Source: an uncultured Sutterella sp. (lineage in GTDB: Bacteria > Pseudomonadota > Gammaproteobacteria > Burkholderiales > Burkholderiaceae_F). From it: DNA of 11,973 nucleotides. This document shows positions 1 through 6,899 of the stretch, in pieces. Under the pieces are notes generated by a model. The model saw only the letters and a program-made list of their open reading frames with translations. It was not told the DNA's origin and searched no databases. The DNA is taken from positions 1 to 11,973 of the forward strand of contig USBS01000055.1 in assembly GCA_900552915.1 (NCBI GenBank), read 5' to 3'. Within the stretch, counting starts at the first letter, position 1. Every line of letters starts with the position of its first letter. Position numbers and translations under genes: made by a program.

Positions 1-27
1 CCATCATTGAACGTTATATCCAGTCTC

Positions 28-56
28 AAAATCGGCCGAAATAGCTTTTCGGCCGA
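28..56 (-). terminator. Intrinsic terminator after the truncated flavoprotein gene
   Basis: A perfect 10-bp inverted repeat (32-41 pairing with 47-56, five-base loop) reads on the minus strand as a GC-containing stem followed directly by TTTT (plus-strand AAAA at 28-31). This is the expected form of a Rho-independent terminator for minus-strand transcription. It sits 45 bases beyond the stop of the flavoprotein fragment, so the original 3' end of that gene seems to be preserved even though most of the gene is missing. Confidence 0.7.
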
Positions 57-100
57 GCCGCTATCCATCCCCACGCTCACGCATGGGGAATTCCGCGGCG

Positions 101-310
101 TTACGTTAAAACACTGGCGCCAGCCTTGCGGGCTTCAATGGCGCAGGCCAATCCGGCAAAACCGGAACCGACGACGAGGACGTCGACCGTTTCGTCCCAC
201 TTCTTGGGCATCGGTTCGATGGGCGCGGCAACAGCACCACGTGCAACGATCGAACCCAAAGCTGCGGCCGAACCGCCGATAAGCAAAGAACGACGAGACA
301 TTTCCGACAT
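101..310 (-). pseudogene. Truncated Tat-exported FAD-dependent oxidoreductase (fumarate reductase flavoprotein-like)
   Basis: The 69-residue product holds only the start of a periplasmic flavoprotein. Residues 5-10 read SRRSLL, a twin-arginine export motif, followed by a hydrophobic Ala/Gly-rich stretch and a likely cleavage site near AVAA (about residue 29). Residues 43-54 carry the dinucleotide-binding GSGFAG turn and its following helix, the FAD-binding entry of the fumarate/urocanate reductase-like flavoproteins, which normally run to roughly 500 residues. The frame then stops at TAA (103-101), where the family normally continues VLEK. An AGGAG ribosome site lies 8 bases before ATG 310. 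Just past the stop, in another frame, RNAAE is encoded, resembling the C-terminal GR(I/N)A helix of the family, and a terminator follows. An internal deletion is the simplest reading. The gene faces a LysR regulator, usual for this type of electron-acceptor reductase. Confidence 0.72.
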
Positions 311-440
311 GCTTCTCTCTCCTCTTATGAGAAACCGTGCGAATCGCCCGCTTCAGAGCTAAAGCGCCTGCCGCTCGGGCGAGTTCGCTTAATCGGAGTA
401 TCGCGCAAACACCGAAATTTAGTTCTGCAAATGCCTCATA

Positions 441-463
441 TAATTTGTCAAAACGACAAATTA
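441..463. promoter_or_regulatory. Putative LysR-type operator between flavoprotein and lysR
   Basis: A perfect inverted repeat has 9-bp arms (441-449 and 455-463) around a five-base centre. The core TGTCAAAACGACA at 446-458 fits the T-N11-A rule of LysR-family binding sites. It ends 10 bases before the lysR start codon at 474 and lies 131 bases upstream of the divergent flavoprotein start. This arrangement fits negative autoregulation of lysR together with activation of the divergent gene. Symmetry and position are seen directly; the binding is inferred. Confidence 0.6.
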
Positions 464-473
464 CGGATGACAA

Positions 474-1432
474 ATGGCACGCAGCACAAAAGAAAACGTT
501 GCCGTCTGGAAGCTTCTTCTGCTTTTGTCTGAAGGAAAAGGTTTTTCAGAGGCAGCCTTTGAGCTCTCGATGGACATCGCCGTCTGCTCGCGCCTCATAA
601 AGCGCCTCGAAGAAGAGCTCGGCATGGCTTTGGTCGATCACTACAGTCGACCGGCCAAACTCACCAAAGAAGCAGCCTCAATCATTCCTGCCGTACGCAG
701 TTATCTGCAAGGTTGGCAACGGCTGCAAAATGCCTGCTGCGCCAGTCGCAACATGCCGCTCTCGCTTAAGTTCAGCATCCCGGTGAATGTGCCGCGCCGC
801 GATCCCTACGCCATCGTTAAAAACTACCGCAGAATCGATCCGACGCTTGAGCTCGAGATCGTTTCCGATGCCGATCATGAAGACGTGCTCAACGGCCGCG
901 TGGACATTGCCTATCTTCCGTATCGGCCGAGCGCCGACAGTCTTATGCTTTGGCCGATCGCCGAAATCGGCAATGTGATGCTTGCGTCGCCCGATTACCT
1001 TGCCGCAAACGGCACGCCAAAAAATCCGGCCGATCTCATCCGCCACGACATCATCGTACGCTCGGGTCGACATTATCCGGTCACGAAGAACCTCACCAAC
1101 GGCTCCGAATGCGTTGCGCTCGTAAGCCGCCGCATTGCCTTTGCGGGCGATGTCGCTTCGGCCGCGAAGCCGTCCTCTCCGGCGAAGGCATCGCCATCGA
1201 TTTGTCGTTTCACACGCTCAAGAGTGAAATCGAATCGGGCCGATTGGTTGCCGTACTGCCCGGTTGGCATCGTCCCAAATGGCAATCGACCGTTGCAACA
1301 TCCAAAGCAAACCTCGGCAATGCACGGCTACTCAATTTCTGCCGTTGGTTTGCGGTTCATGAAGCAAAGGCGTCTCAGCGACGCGACCATGAGATCGACC
1401 TTTTCGTGCAAAAGCTTTGCAATCCTGATTAA
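474..1432 (+). pseudogene. LysR-family transcriptional regulator, frameshifted
   Basis: A LysR-type regulator with an N-terminal winged helix-turn-helix (about residues 8-65, including SRLIKRLEEELG and a downstream LTKEA wing) and a periplasmic-binding-like effector domain (from about residue 95, with VDIAYLPYRP and the DYLAANG segment). The reading frame is broken near 1157. Upstream it ends FAGDVA; the matching continuation, FGREAVLSGEGIAIDL, is in the frame one base back. Adding one T to the TT at 1157-1158 rejoins them into a 319-residue protein ending at TAA 1430-1432, a normal length for the family. As given, translation instead runs through an unrelated tail to 1448, destroying the second half of the effector domain. 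DNA binding could remain, but effector response should not. It is divergent from the truncated flavoprotein, its presumed target. Either a true pseudogene or a one-base sequence error. Confidence 0.78.
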
Positions 1433-1623
1433 TCGCGCTTCCGGCTAATATCAGCAACAAAAAAATTTTATTAAAGCTTATTTGCAAGCTGTTAAATCAC
1501 AAAAAAATCATCAACTGCTCATCATCACCGCCAGAAATTTCGAAGACTTTTTTCAAAAATCCGAATGAGTAGCCGTTTTTCTATCCATTTTTATCAGTTC
1601 ACATATAAACTAATAACAAAGCG

Positions 1624-1658
1624 AAAAAAGCGTCGGCAGAACTCTCCTCTTCCGACGC
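1624..1658 (-). terminator. Intrinsic terminator of the DSD1-family gene
   Basis: A 7-bp perfect stem (1630-1636 with 1652-1658; gcgtcgg/ccgacgc) is followed on the minus strand by six T (plus AAAAAA at 1624-1629). It lies 27 bases past the stop of the minus-strand lyase gene. The 190 bases to its left, up to the lysR end at 1432, are AT-rich with several A/T runs, and I see no gene there. Confidence 0.75.
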
Positions 1659-1685
1659 CTATGGCAGAGCCACTTTTGAGCCGGC

Positions 1686-2828
1686 TTACCAGTTGTTGAT
1701 CTTCGTCCAGATCGTTTGCACGCAGTTGTTTTCGTCCACAACGAAGTACTTGCCAAACGCGGCGGCCGTCGGGCAAGCATGGTTGGGCAGAATTCTCAGG
1801 CGCGTCCCCACCGGGAAGGTTTCGGGATTCACGGGGGAGCCGTCGCGCGTAGCAACGATGCCGTGCTCCTGGTTTGCGGACTTCATCCACAAGCCATCAA
1901 TCGGCTTGCCCTTTTCGTCGCACACCATGCCGTACCCCCAGTCGACGGCCTGCGCAGCCGTGCCGCGGTCGCGGCTCATCGCCATCCAACCGCCGTCGGT
2001 GATAATCCATCCCTTGTCGGGCTGATGCCCGATCACGGTCACCAGAACGGAAAGCGCAATGTCCTCAACCTTGCAGACATTCAAGCCCAGCATCACGAGA
2101 TCGTTGAAAACGCCCACGCCACTGCGGTATTCGGTCACGCCCTTTGTGTCCTTGACGGCCACGAAAGTAGGAGTCGAGCCCACGGAGATGATTTCGCACG
2201 GGTACCCCGCTGCCTTCAACGTGTCCGCAGCCTTCATGATCTGCGTGACTTCGCTTGCAGCCGCCGCTTCGAGTTCCTCTCGAGTGCGAGCAAGATAGCT
2301 GTCGCCCGCGTGCGTCAAAACGCCCTTGAAAACAGCGCCGTCCGTCAGAGCCTTTGCAACCGTCACGAGCTGCGCATCGTCGGGTTTGAGACCCGAGCGG
2401 TGGCCGTCGCAGTCGATTTCAAGCAGCACGCCGAGCTTGACCTGATTGGAGCGACAGAATTCGCTGACAGCCATGGCGCTTGCAAGGTTATCGAGAATCA
2501 CCTTGACGTCGGCGCCGCGTTTATTCAAAAGCGCAATGCGAGGAAGCTTTTGCGGCGCAATGCCCACCGCATAAATGATGTCGGTGATGCCCTCTTCGTC
2601 GAACATGTACTCGGCTTCCTTCACGGTGGAGGCCGTGATGCCCCCGAACATGCCCCTAACCTGCATGGCCGCAATCGGCGCACACTTGTGCGTTTTGACG
2701 TGCGGTCGCCAATTGATGCCGAGCTCATGAGCGCGGCGTTGGCAGAAGTCGATGTTTTCAAAAAGCCGCGCCTTGTCGATCAAAAGGCTCGGAGTGTCGA
2801 GTTCGCTCAGTTTGAGGCTGATGGACAT
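1686..2828 (-). CDS. DSD1-family PLP-dependent D-amino-acid lyase (D-serine/3-hydroxyaspartate dehydratase-like)
   Basis: A fold-type III PLP enzyme of the alanine racemase N-terminal superfamily, cytosolic, 380 residues. The N-terminal barrel shows ELDTPSLLID (residues 9-18) and the PLP motif RPHVKTHK (41-48), in which Lys45 is the likely Schiff-base lysine. The C-terminal DSD1 domain ends with PNHACPT; His350 and Cys352 match the HxC zinc pair of eukaryotic-type D-serine dehydratases and D-threo-3-hydroxyaspartate dehydratase. Known D-threonine aldolases instead have HxD, so a dehydratase/deaminase giving a keto acid and ammonia is favoured over an aldolase. Exact substrate cannot be read from sequence. 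ATG 2828 is chosen because GGAG lies 8 bases upstream and homology begins there; an in-frame ATG-led extension to 2927 looks like leader. The gene stands alone, divergent from lysC. Confidence 0.85.
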   Translation of the reverse strand: MSISLKLSELDTPSLLIDKARLFENIDFCQRRAHELGINWRPHVKTHKCAPIAAMQVRGMFGGITASTVKEAEYMFDEEGITDIIYAVGIAPQKLPRIALLNKRGADVKVILDNLASAMAVSEFCRSNQVKLGVLLEIDCDGHRSGLKPDDAQLVTVAKALTDGAVFKGVLTHAGDSYLARTREELEAAAASEVTQIMKAADTLKAAGYPCEIISVGSTPTFVAVKDTKGVTEYRSGVGVFNDLVMLGLNVCKVEDIALSVLVTVIGHQPDKGWIITDGGWMAMSRDRGTAAQAVDWGYGMVCDEKGKPIDGLWMKSANQEHGIVATRDGSPVNPETFPVGTRLRILPNHACPTAAAFGKYFVVDENNCVQTIWTKINNW

Positions 2829-3138
2829 GCCGTTTTCTCCTCGTTGCATAGGTGCGCTGCGTTCGCAGGAATGCACCGGATATTTCGGATGGTTGCATTT
2901 TAGGGCCTGCGGCGCCCCCTTCGGCATAGTCGGACTGCGACATACCTCCTAGGAGCTGTTGCTTGGCTGGCTTGGTAAAAATCAAGCTTTGCCCTTTTAG
3001 CAACCGGCAAAAGTCGATCTGAGGCTTAAATGCGGTAAAAGTCTGCGACAATCCCTGAAGTCTTGCGCCGTCGAAGCGATCCCCTCGGTGAGCTCGCGCG
3101 CGCTTTCAACTTTCGACAACAACAAGAGACTCGCACCT
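2829..3138. other. Divergent intergenic region between DSD1-family gene and lysC
   Basis: These 310 bases must hold the promoters of both divergent genes, but I see no clean -35/-10 pair for either. The minus strand carries an excellent Shine-Dalgarno sequence (plus CCTCCT at 2945-2950) only one base before an ATG at 2943, too close for normal initiation there. A weak 6-bp inverted repeat (tttgcc/ggcaaa) lies around 2988-3011. The lysC frame is open upstream to 3088, but that 17-residue extension has no family resemblance. No riboswitch or leader-peptide/terminator arrangement is evident. Confidence 0.5.
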
Positions 3139-4401
3139 ATGGCCATTATCGTTCACAAGTACGGCGGCACTTCGATGGGCTCGGTTGAGCGCATCAAAAA
3201 CGTTGCGCGCCGCGTCGCCAAGTGGCATCGAGCGGGCTATCAGATGGTGGTCGTGGTTTCCGCCATGAGCGGCGAGACGAATCGTCTCATCGGTCTGGCA
3301 AAGGAAATCATGCCCAACCCCGATCCCCGCGAGCTTGACGTCATTGCCAGCACGGGCGAACAGGTTTCGATCGGCCTGCTCGCAATGGCGCTCAAAAGCA
3401 TCGGCGTGGACGCCGTAAGCTTCAACGGCTCTCAAGTAGCCGTACACACCGACAGCGCCTTTACCAAAGCGCGCATCACCTCCATCGACAGTGAACCGGT
3501 CAAGCGTGAACTCAACGCCGGCAAAGTCGTAATCGTCGCGGGCTTTCAGGGGCGCGATCCTGACGGCAACGTCACCACGCTCGGCCGCGGCGGCTCGGAT
3601 ACTTCAGGCGTGGCCTTGGCTGTTGCGCTCAAAGCGCAGGAATGCCTCATCTTCACCGACGTCGACGGCGTCTACACGACCGACCCGCGCATCGAACCCA
3701 AAGCGCGCAAGCTCGATGTCATCAGCTTTGAGGAAATGCTCGAGCTCGCCAGCCTCGGCTCCAAGGTTCTGCAGATTCGCAGCGTGGAATTCGCAGGCAA
3801 GTACCACGTTCCCGTGCGTGTTCTTTCGAGCCTTACCGATCCCAATATTCCCGTTGACGTCGAAGCGTCAAGCGGCACACTGATTTCTTTTGAGGATGAT
3901 CCGAAGATGGAGAAAGCCCTAGTTTCCGGCATCGCCTGCACCCGCGATGAAGCCAAAATCACGCTTTCGCGCGTTCCCGACACGCCGGGCATCGCCTACA
4001 AGATTCTCGGCCCGGTGGCCAAGCACAACATCGACGTCGACATGATCGTGCAAAACGACGGCCTCGACGGCACGACCGACTTTTCCTTCACGGTGCCTCG
4101 CGGCGACGTCGACAAGTGCCTAAAGGTTCTGAACGAAGAAGTCGTTCCCGTTTGCCACCCCGAAGGCATTCACACCAACAGCGAAATCGCCAAGGTTTCC
4201 GTTGTGGGCATCGGCATGCGCACCCATGCGGGCGTTGCCTGCCGCATGTTCGAGTGCCTCTCCGAAGAAGGCATCAACATCGAGATGATCAGCACATCCG
4301 AAATCAAGGTGAGCCTTGTCATTGCCGACAAGTACATGGAGCTTGCCGTGCGTGCGCTGCATAAGGCCTTCAATCTCGAAGATGGCGGCTGCAAGCTCTG
4401 A
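3139..4401 (+). CDS. lysC: Aspartate kinase (aspartokinase), monofunctional
   Basis: Phosphorylates L-aspartate with ATP in the cytosol, the entry step to lysine, meso-diaminopimelate, threonine and methionine. The 420-residue product has the N-terminal kinase signature KYGGTSMGS (residues 7-15), VVVVSAMSGETN, the aspartate/ATP-site GFQGRDPDGNVTTLGRGGSD (about 135-154) and FTDVDGVYTTDPR (about 173-185), followed by two C-terminal ACT regulatory domains (about 265-420) with VQNDGLDGTTDFSF and VGIGMRTHAGVA. Length and layout match the monofunctional lysine/threonine-inhibited enzymes of Pseudomonas and Corynebacterium, not ThrA/MetL fusions. ATG 3139 is chosen because MAIIVHKYGG is the family start; the upstream extension is not conserved. 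Met257 (3907) with GAGG upstream may be an internal start for a beta subunit. Transcription ends at the strong terminator at 4427. Confidence 0.96.
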   Translation: MAIIVHKYGGTSMGSVERIKNVARRVAKWHRAGYQMVVVVSAMSGETNRLIGLAKEIMPNPDPRELDVIASTGEQVSIGLLAMALKSIGVDAVSFNGSQVAVHTDSAFTKARITSIDSEPVKRELNAGKVVIVAGFQGRDPDGNVTTLGRGGSDTSGVALAVALKAQECLIFTDVDGVYTTDPRIEPKARKLDVISFEEMLELASLGSKVLQIRSVEFAGKYHVPVRVLSSLTDPNIPVDVEASSGTLISFEDDPKMEKALVSGIACTRDEAKITLSRVPDTPGIAYKILGPVAKHNIDVDMIVQNDGLDGTTDFSFTVPRGDVDKCLKVLNEEVVPVCHPEGIHTNSEIAKVSVVGIGMRTHAGVACRMFECLSEEGINIEMISTSEIKVSLVIADKYMELAVRALHKAFNLEDGGCKL

Positions 4402-4426
4402 TTTCATGAGCTTGAGTCCGTAGAGG

Positions 4427-4463
4427 AAAGTCCTGTTCTTGCTTTCGGAGAACAGGACTTTTT
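4427..4463 (+). terminator. Strong intrinsic terminator of lysC
   Basis: A 13-bp perfect stem (4427-4439 with 4449-4461; core tcctgttct/agaacagga) with a 9-base loop runs into a TTTTT tract. It begins 25 bases after the lysC stop, so lysC and the downstream rpe are likely separate transcripts, and the rpe promoter should lie in 4464-4533. No clear -35/-10 pair is visible there. Confidence 0.9.
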
Positions 4464-4533
4464 CGTTAAGATTCGCGGCAAGAAGCGCACCGTCGTTTGC
4501 GCACCCGAACAGTCAACATTCAAAGGCAAATTC

Positions 4534-5223
4534 ATGCAGAGCTGTGTCATTGCCCCCTCCATTCTTTCGGCCGACTTCGCCCGCTTGGGCGAAGAAGTGC
4601 GCGACGTGATCGCCGCAGGCGCCGACTGGATTCACTTCGATGTGATGGACAATCACTACGTGCCCAACCTCACGGTGGGTCCGCTTGTGTGCCAGGCCAT
4701 CCGACCGCACACCGAGGCCGTGATCGACGTGCATCTGATGGTTGAGCCCGTGGACGCCATCGTGCCGATGTTTGCCAAAGCCGGCGCCGACATGATCACC
4801 TTCCATTGCGAAGCAAGCCGCCACATCGACCGCACGCTGCAGCTCATTCATTCGGAAGGCTGCAAGGCGGGCCTTGTCTTTAATCCGGCTACGCCTCTGG
4901 ACTACCTCGACTATGTGATCGACAAAGTCGACATGGTGCTTTTGATGAGCGTCAACCCGGGCTTCGGCGGCCAGAGCTTCATTAACTCTGCTCTCGACAA
5001 GATCCGCGCCATGCGAGCCAAGCTCGATGCCTATGAAGCACGCACGGGTCGTGCAATCCGCCTTGAAGTCGACGGCGGCATCAAAACGAAGAACATCGCA
5101 GAAGTCGCTAAAGCAGGCGCCGATACGTTTGTGGCAGGCTCTGCCGTCTTCGGCATGAAGACGCCCGAAGGCTACAAGGAAGTCATCACGGCCATGAAGG
5201 AGGCTGTGGCCGCGGTACGTTGA
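4534..5223 (+). CDS. rpe: Ribulose-phosphate 3-epimerase
   Basis: Interconverts D-ribulose 5-phosphate and D-xylulose 5-phosphate in the pentose phosphate pathway (cytosol). The 229-residue TIM barrel carries every family landmark: IAPSILSADF (6-15), HFDVMDNHYVPNLTVGP (34-50), DVHLMV (65-70), FHCEA (90-94), the flexible loop MSVNPGFGGQSF (138-149), LEVDGGIK (177-184) and the phosphate-binding FVAGSAVFG (199-207). Metal ligands and acid/base residues are His34, Asp36, His67 and Asp180. Start ATG 4534 has AAGG about 9 bases upstream and matches the family start and length. In many Burkholderiales rpe is followed by gph and trpE; here it is instead followed by its terminator and a convergent broken ATPase gene. 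Confidence 0.97.
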   Translation: MQSCVIAPSILSADFARLGEEVRDVIAAGADWIHFDVMDNHYVPNLTVGPLVCQAIRPHTEAVIDVHLMVEPVDAIVPMFAKAGADMITFHCEASRHIDRTLQLIHSEGCKAGLVFNPATPLDYLDYVIDKVDMVLLMSVNPGFGGQSFINSALDKIRAMRAKLDAYEARTGRAIRLEVDGGIKTKNIAEVAKAGADTFVAGSAVFGMKTPEGYKEVITAMKEAVAAVR

Positions 5224-5250
5224 TCTTGCAGACTCTCAACCGGATAGCCG

Positions 5251-5287
5251 AGACGCCGCTGGAAAGAATATTTCAGCGGCGTTTCTG
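5251..5287 (+). terminator. Intrinsic terminator of rpe overlapping the convergent gene end
   Basis: A 9-bp perfect stem (5253-5261 acgccgctg with 5274-5282 cagcggcgt), possibly continued inward by an A/T pairing with one bulged G, is followed by TTCT on the plus strand. It lies about 30 bases after the rpe stop. The T tract is short, so termination may be partial. The stop codon of the minus-strand ATPase gene (5275-5273) falls inside the hairpin. Confidence 0.6.
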
Positions 5288-6364
5288 CCTCTGTAACCAT
5301 GCGCACCGCACCATCGGATCTGAAACGGCGTAGGTCAAAAACGCGCAGCAGTAGATCCATCCGCACCGCTGCATCTTCGAAAGGCTGGAAACCACGCCGG
5401 CGACCACGCGATGTTGCGGCTGACCGACAAACTCTTCATGCCGTTGAGCATAAGTTTTCAGACTTTGCAGAGAACAACCATCATCACCGGCTTGGGCAAT
5501 CCAGGAAAACAGCTCCCGAATGAACCAATCGGCTTTACCAAGGGCCGACACAACATCGCTTACCGCCACAGCAGCTTTCTTGCGACAAAAGTTAAGGAAA
5601 TCTTCCTCGTTTAACGGTTCGTGAGAGGACCGTTGCTCCTGCAAACCGTCCGCAGCAGCTCAGGCTGAAAACCAAGAAACTCAAAGCCTTCGGAAAGCGT
5701 CGCCGAGCTCGGATACTTGACATCGGCGCTCCGTTCGATCAGCCACCGAAGATAGTCTTCGCCCAACAGAGGAAAATCTTCGTTAATGGAACCGAAAAAA
5801 GCCTGCGACGGACCTGCTGTCAGCCTTCGTACTTTTGCACGACAGGATCCGACTCCAAGAATCATCAGATAGGTTTCTTCGGCATTGGGATAGCGCAAAT
5901 TTACGGCATCCCGGGCAGCCTTAAGCGCACACAAACAATTGCCGGCGAATCGACTATCGGCAAGTTCGTCGACATCGTCAATTATCAGCACAATGCTGCG
6001 AGAAGTCTTCTCTGTCAGCTTTACAAAGGCTTCGGAGAGCGACAAGTCGTCACTTGCTGGATCAATGTCGAAAAATCCTTCGCCGTGAGATCGAAACGCG
6101 TTGTGGAGGCAGTCTTTGAGATATCTAGCCACAGAAATCTTCTTGGGCCGCTGTCGGAGTTCGATATAAAAGGACATGCGCACCGCACGCCTGCAACACA
6201 GGAATAAGATCCTGTTTCAGAAATGTCGTCTTACCTGTGCCGGGTCCCGAAGACAGGAATAAACCGTCACGAACATCGTAAGAAACAGAACGCGTAAGCA
6301 ACCGCTTGGCCATCGTTTCGGCCAAAGTTTTTCTGTGAAAGATTTCTACCGAGGACGACGTCAT
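5273..6364 (-). pseudogene. AAA-type ATP-binding protein of unknown function, two frameshifts
   Basis: Three consecutive minus-strand pieces make one P-loop ATPase of about 363 residues. Piece one (6364 to about 6171) has FHRKTLAETMAKRLL and the Walker A GPGTGKTT. Piece two (about 6168 to 5646) has YIELRQRP, the Walker B-like IVLIIDDVDEL, an LGVGSCR segment and QAFFGSINEDFPLLGEDYL. Piece three (about 5643 to 5273) is a helical C-terminal region ending near SDPMVR. The joins are one extra T in the T4 at 6171-6168 (expected VLYIEL, read VLLYRT) and one missing T in the T3 at 5645-5643; the two shifts cancel, so pieces one and three share a frame. The layout resembles uncharacterised proteobacterial ATPases with an 'RETLA...GLFL..P..TGKSTFLR' start. 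No function is assigned. One counted block (5821-5880) is 47% GC against 58% in rpe, suggesting a different origin. Confidence 0.72.
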
Positions 6365-6437
6365 CCTACGAACCTATGCAATGCAAGAATTCGGATGTGT
6401 CGAGAAACTATCACGAATCCGTCTATAAGGCGCTGAA

Positions 6438-6899
6438 TTATTTTTTCAGCTGTTCCTTAAGCGTTGCGCGCACCGTATTTTCGACAGCCTTTTGCAGGTC
6501 GGCGCGAATACGCGTAGCGGCCGTCTTAAGCGTCACATCGACGATGATCTCGATCTGAGAATTCAGTCGTTCGATCACCTTCGGCACAATTTTTGCAATG
6601 AGCTCTTCCTCGGTAATCGACGGCTTCTCAAGAACAGGCTGCTCATGAGCCGGTGCAGGCTGCACCTCGTCGGGTGCCTGCACGGGGTGCTCCGAGGCTT
6701 GATTATGCGGCGCAGCTTCCTCGTGCACCGGCAAGGGATCGCGATGAGGCAAAGGAGCCAGCTTGATTAGGCCTCCGTCGGAGGCGGAAGGCTGGGCAGC
6801 CGGAGCGTTTTCGGCTTCCTGCGCGGCACGCTTGAGTTCCTCCCAGTCATAGGGAACACGTTCGGTCAAAAGCGGAGAAGAGAAGGAAGTCATTTGCAT
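6438..6899 (-). CDS. DUF2486-like hypothetical protein downstream of holC
   Basis: A 153-residue (or 151) soluble protein without signal peptide or membrane segment. Its N-terminal 25 residues (LLTERVPYDWEELKRAAQEAE) are followed by a long Pro/Ala/Glu/His-rich, probably disordered linker (about 28-92) and a C-terminal helical part (about 93-153; EELIAKIVPKVIERLNSQIE...TRIRADLQKAVENTV) likely to form an amphipathic helix or coiled coil. Position directly after holC and composition match the uncharacterised DUF2486 proteins of Burkholderiales; the family call is from memory. ATG 6899 overlaps the holC stop by one base (TAATG), while ATG 6893 has AGG at 9 bases and may be the true start. Either way translation should be coupled to holC. 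Function unknown. Confidence 0.72.
   Translation of the reverse strand: MQMTSFSSPLLTERVPYDWEELKRAAQEAENAPAAQPSASDGGLIKLAPLPHRDPLPVHEEAAPHNQASEHPVQAPDEVQPAPAHEQPVLEKPSITEEELIAKIVPKVIERLNSQIEIIVDVTLKTAATRIRADLQKAVENTVRATLKEQLKK

Noticed and set aside
62..96. On the minus strand ATTCCCCATGCGTGAGCG followed by TGGGGATGGAT resembles a type I-E CRISPR repeat.
   Set aside because: The distance between the CCCC and GGGG blocks is 12 rather than about 8 bases, and no second copy lies at one repeat-spacer distance on either side. A lone look-alike is not an array.
1716..2903. A 395-codon open frame on the plus strand antisense to the DSD1-family gene.
   Set aside because: Same cause: the opposite strand has all PLP and zinc motifs in frame, and this one has none, being His/Arg/Ala-rich shadow sequence.
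2758..2943. Small minus-strand frame starting at ATG 2943 (about 61 residues).
   Set aside because: It overlaps the well-supported lyase start in another frame, its ribosome site is too close to the ATG, and the product shows no recognisable features.
4421..4436. GAGGAAAGTCC matches the conserved start region of RNase P RNA (rnpB).
   Set aside because: The match is 11 bases long and is part of the lysC terminator stem. No other RNase P helix or conserved block follows, and rpe starts about 100 bases later.
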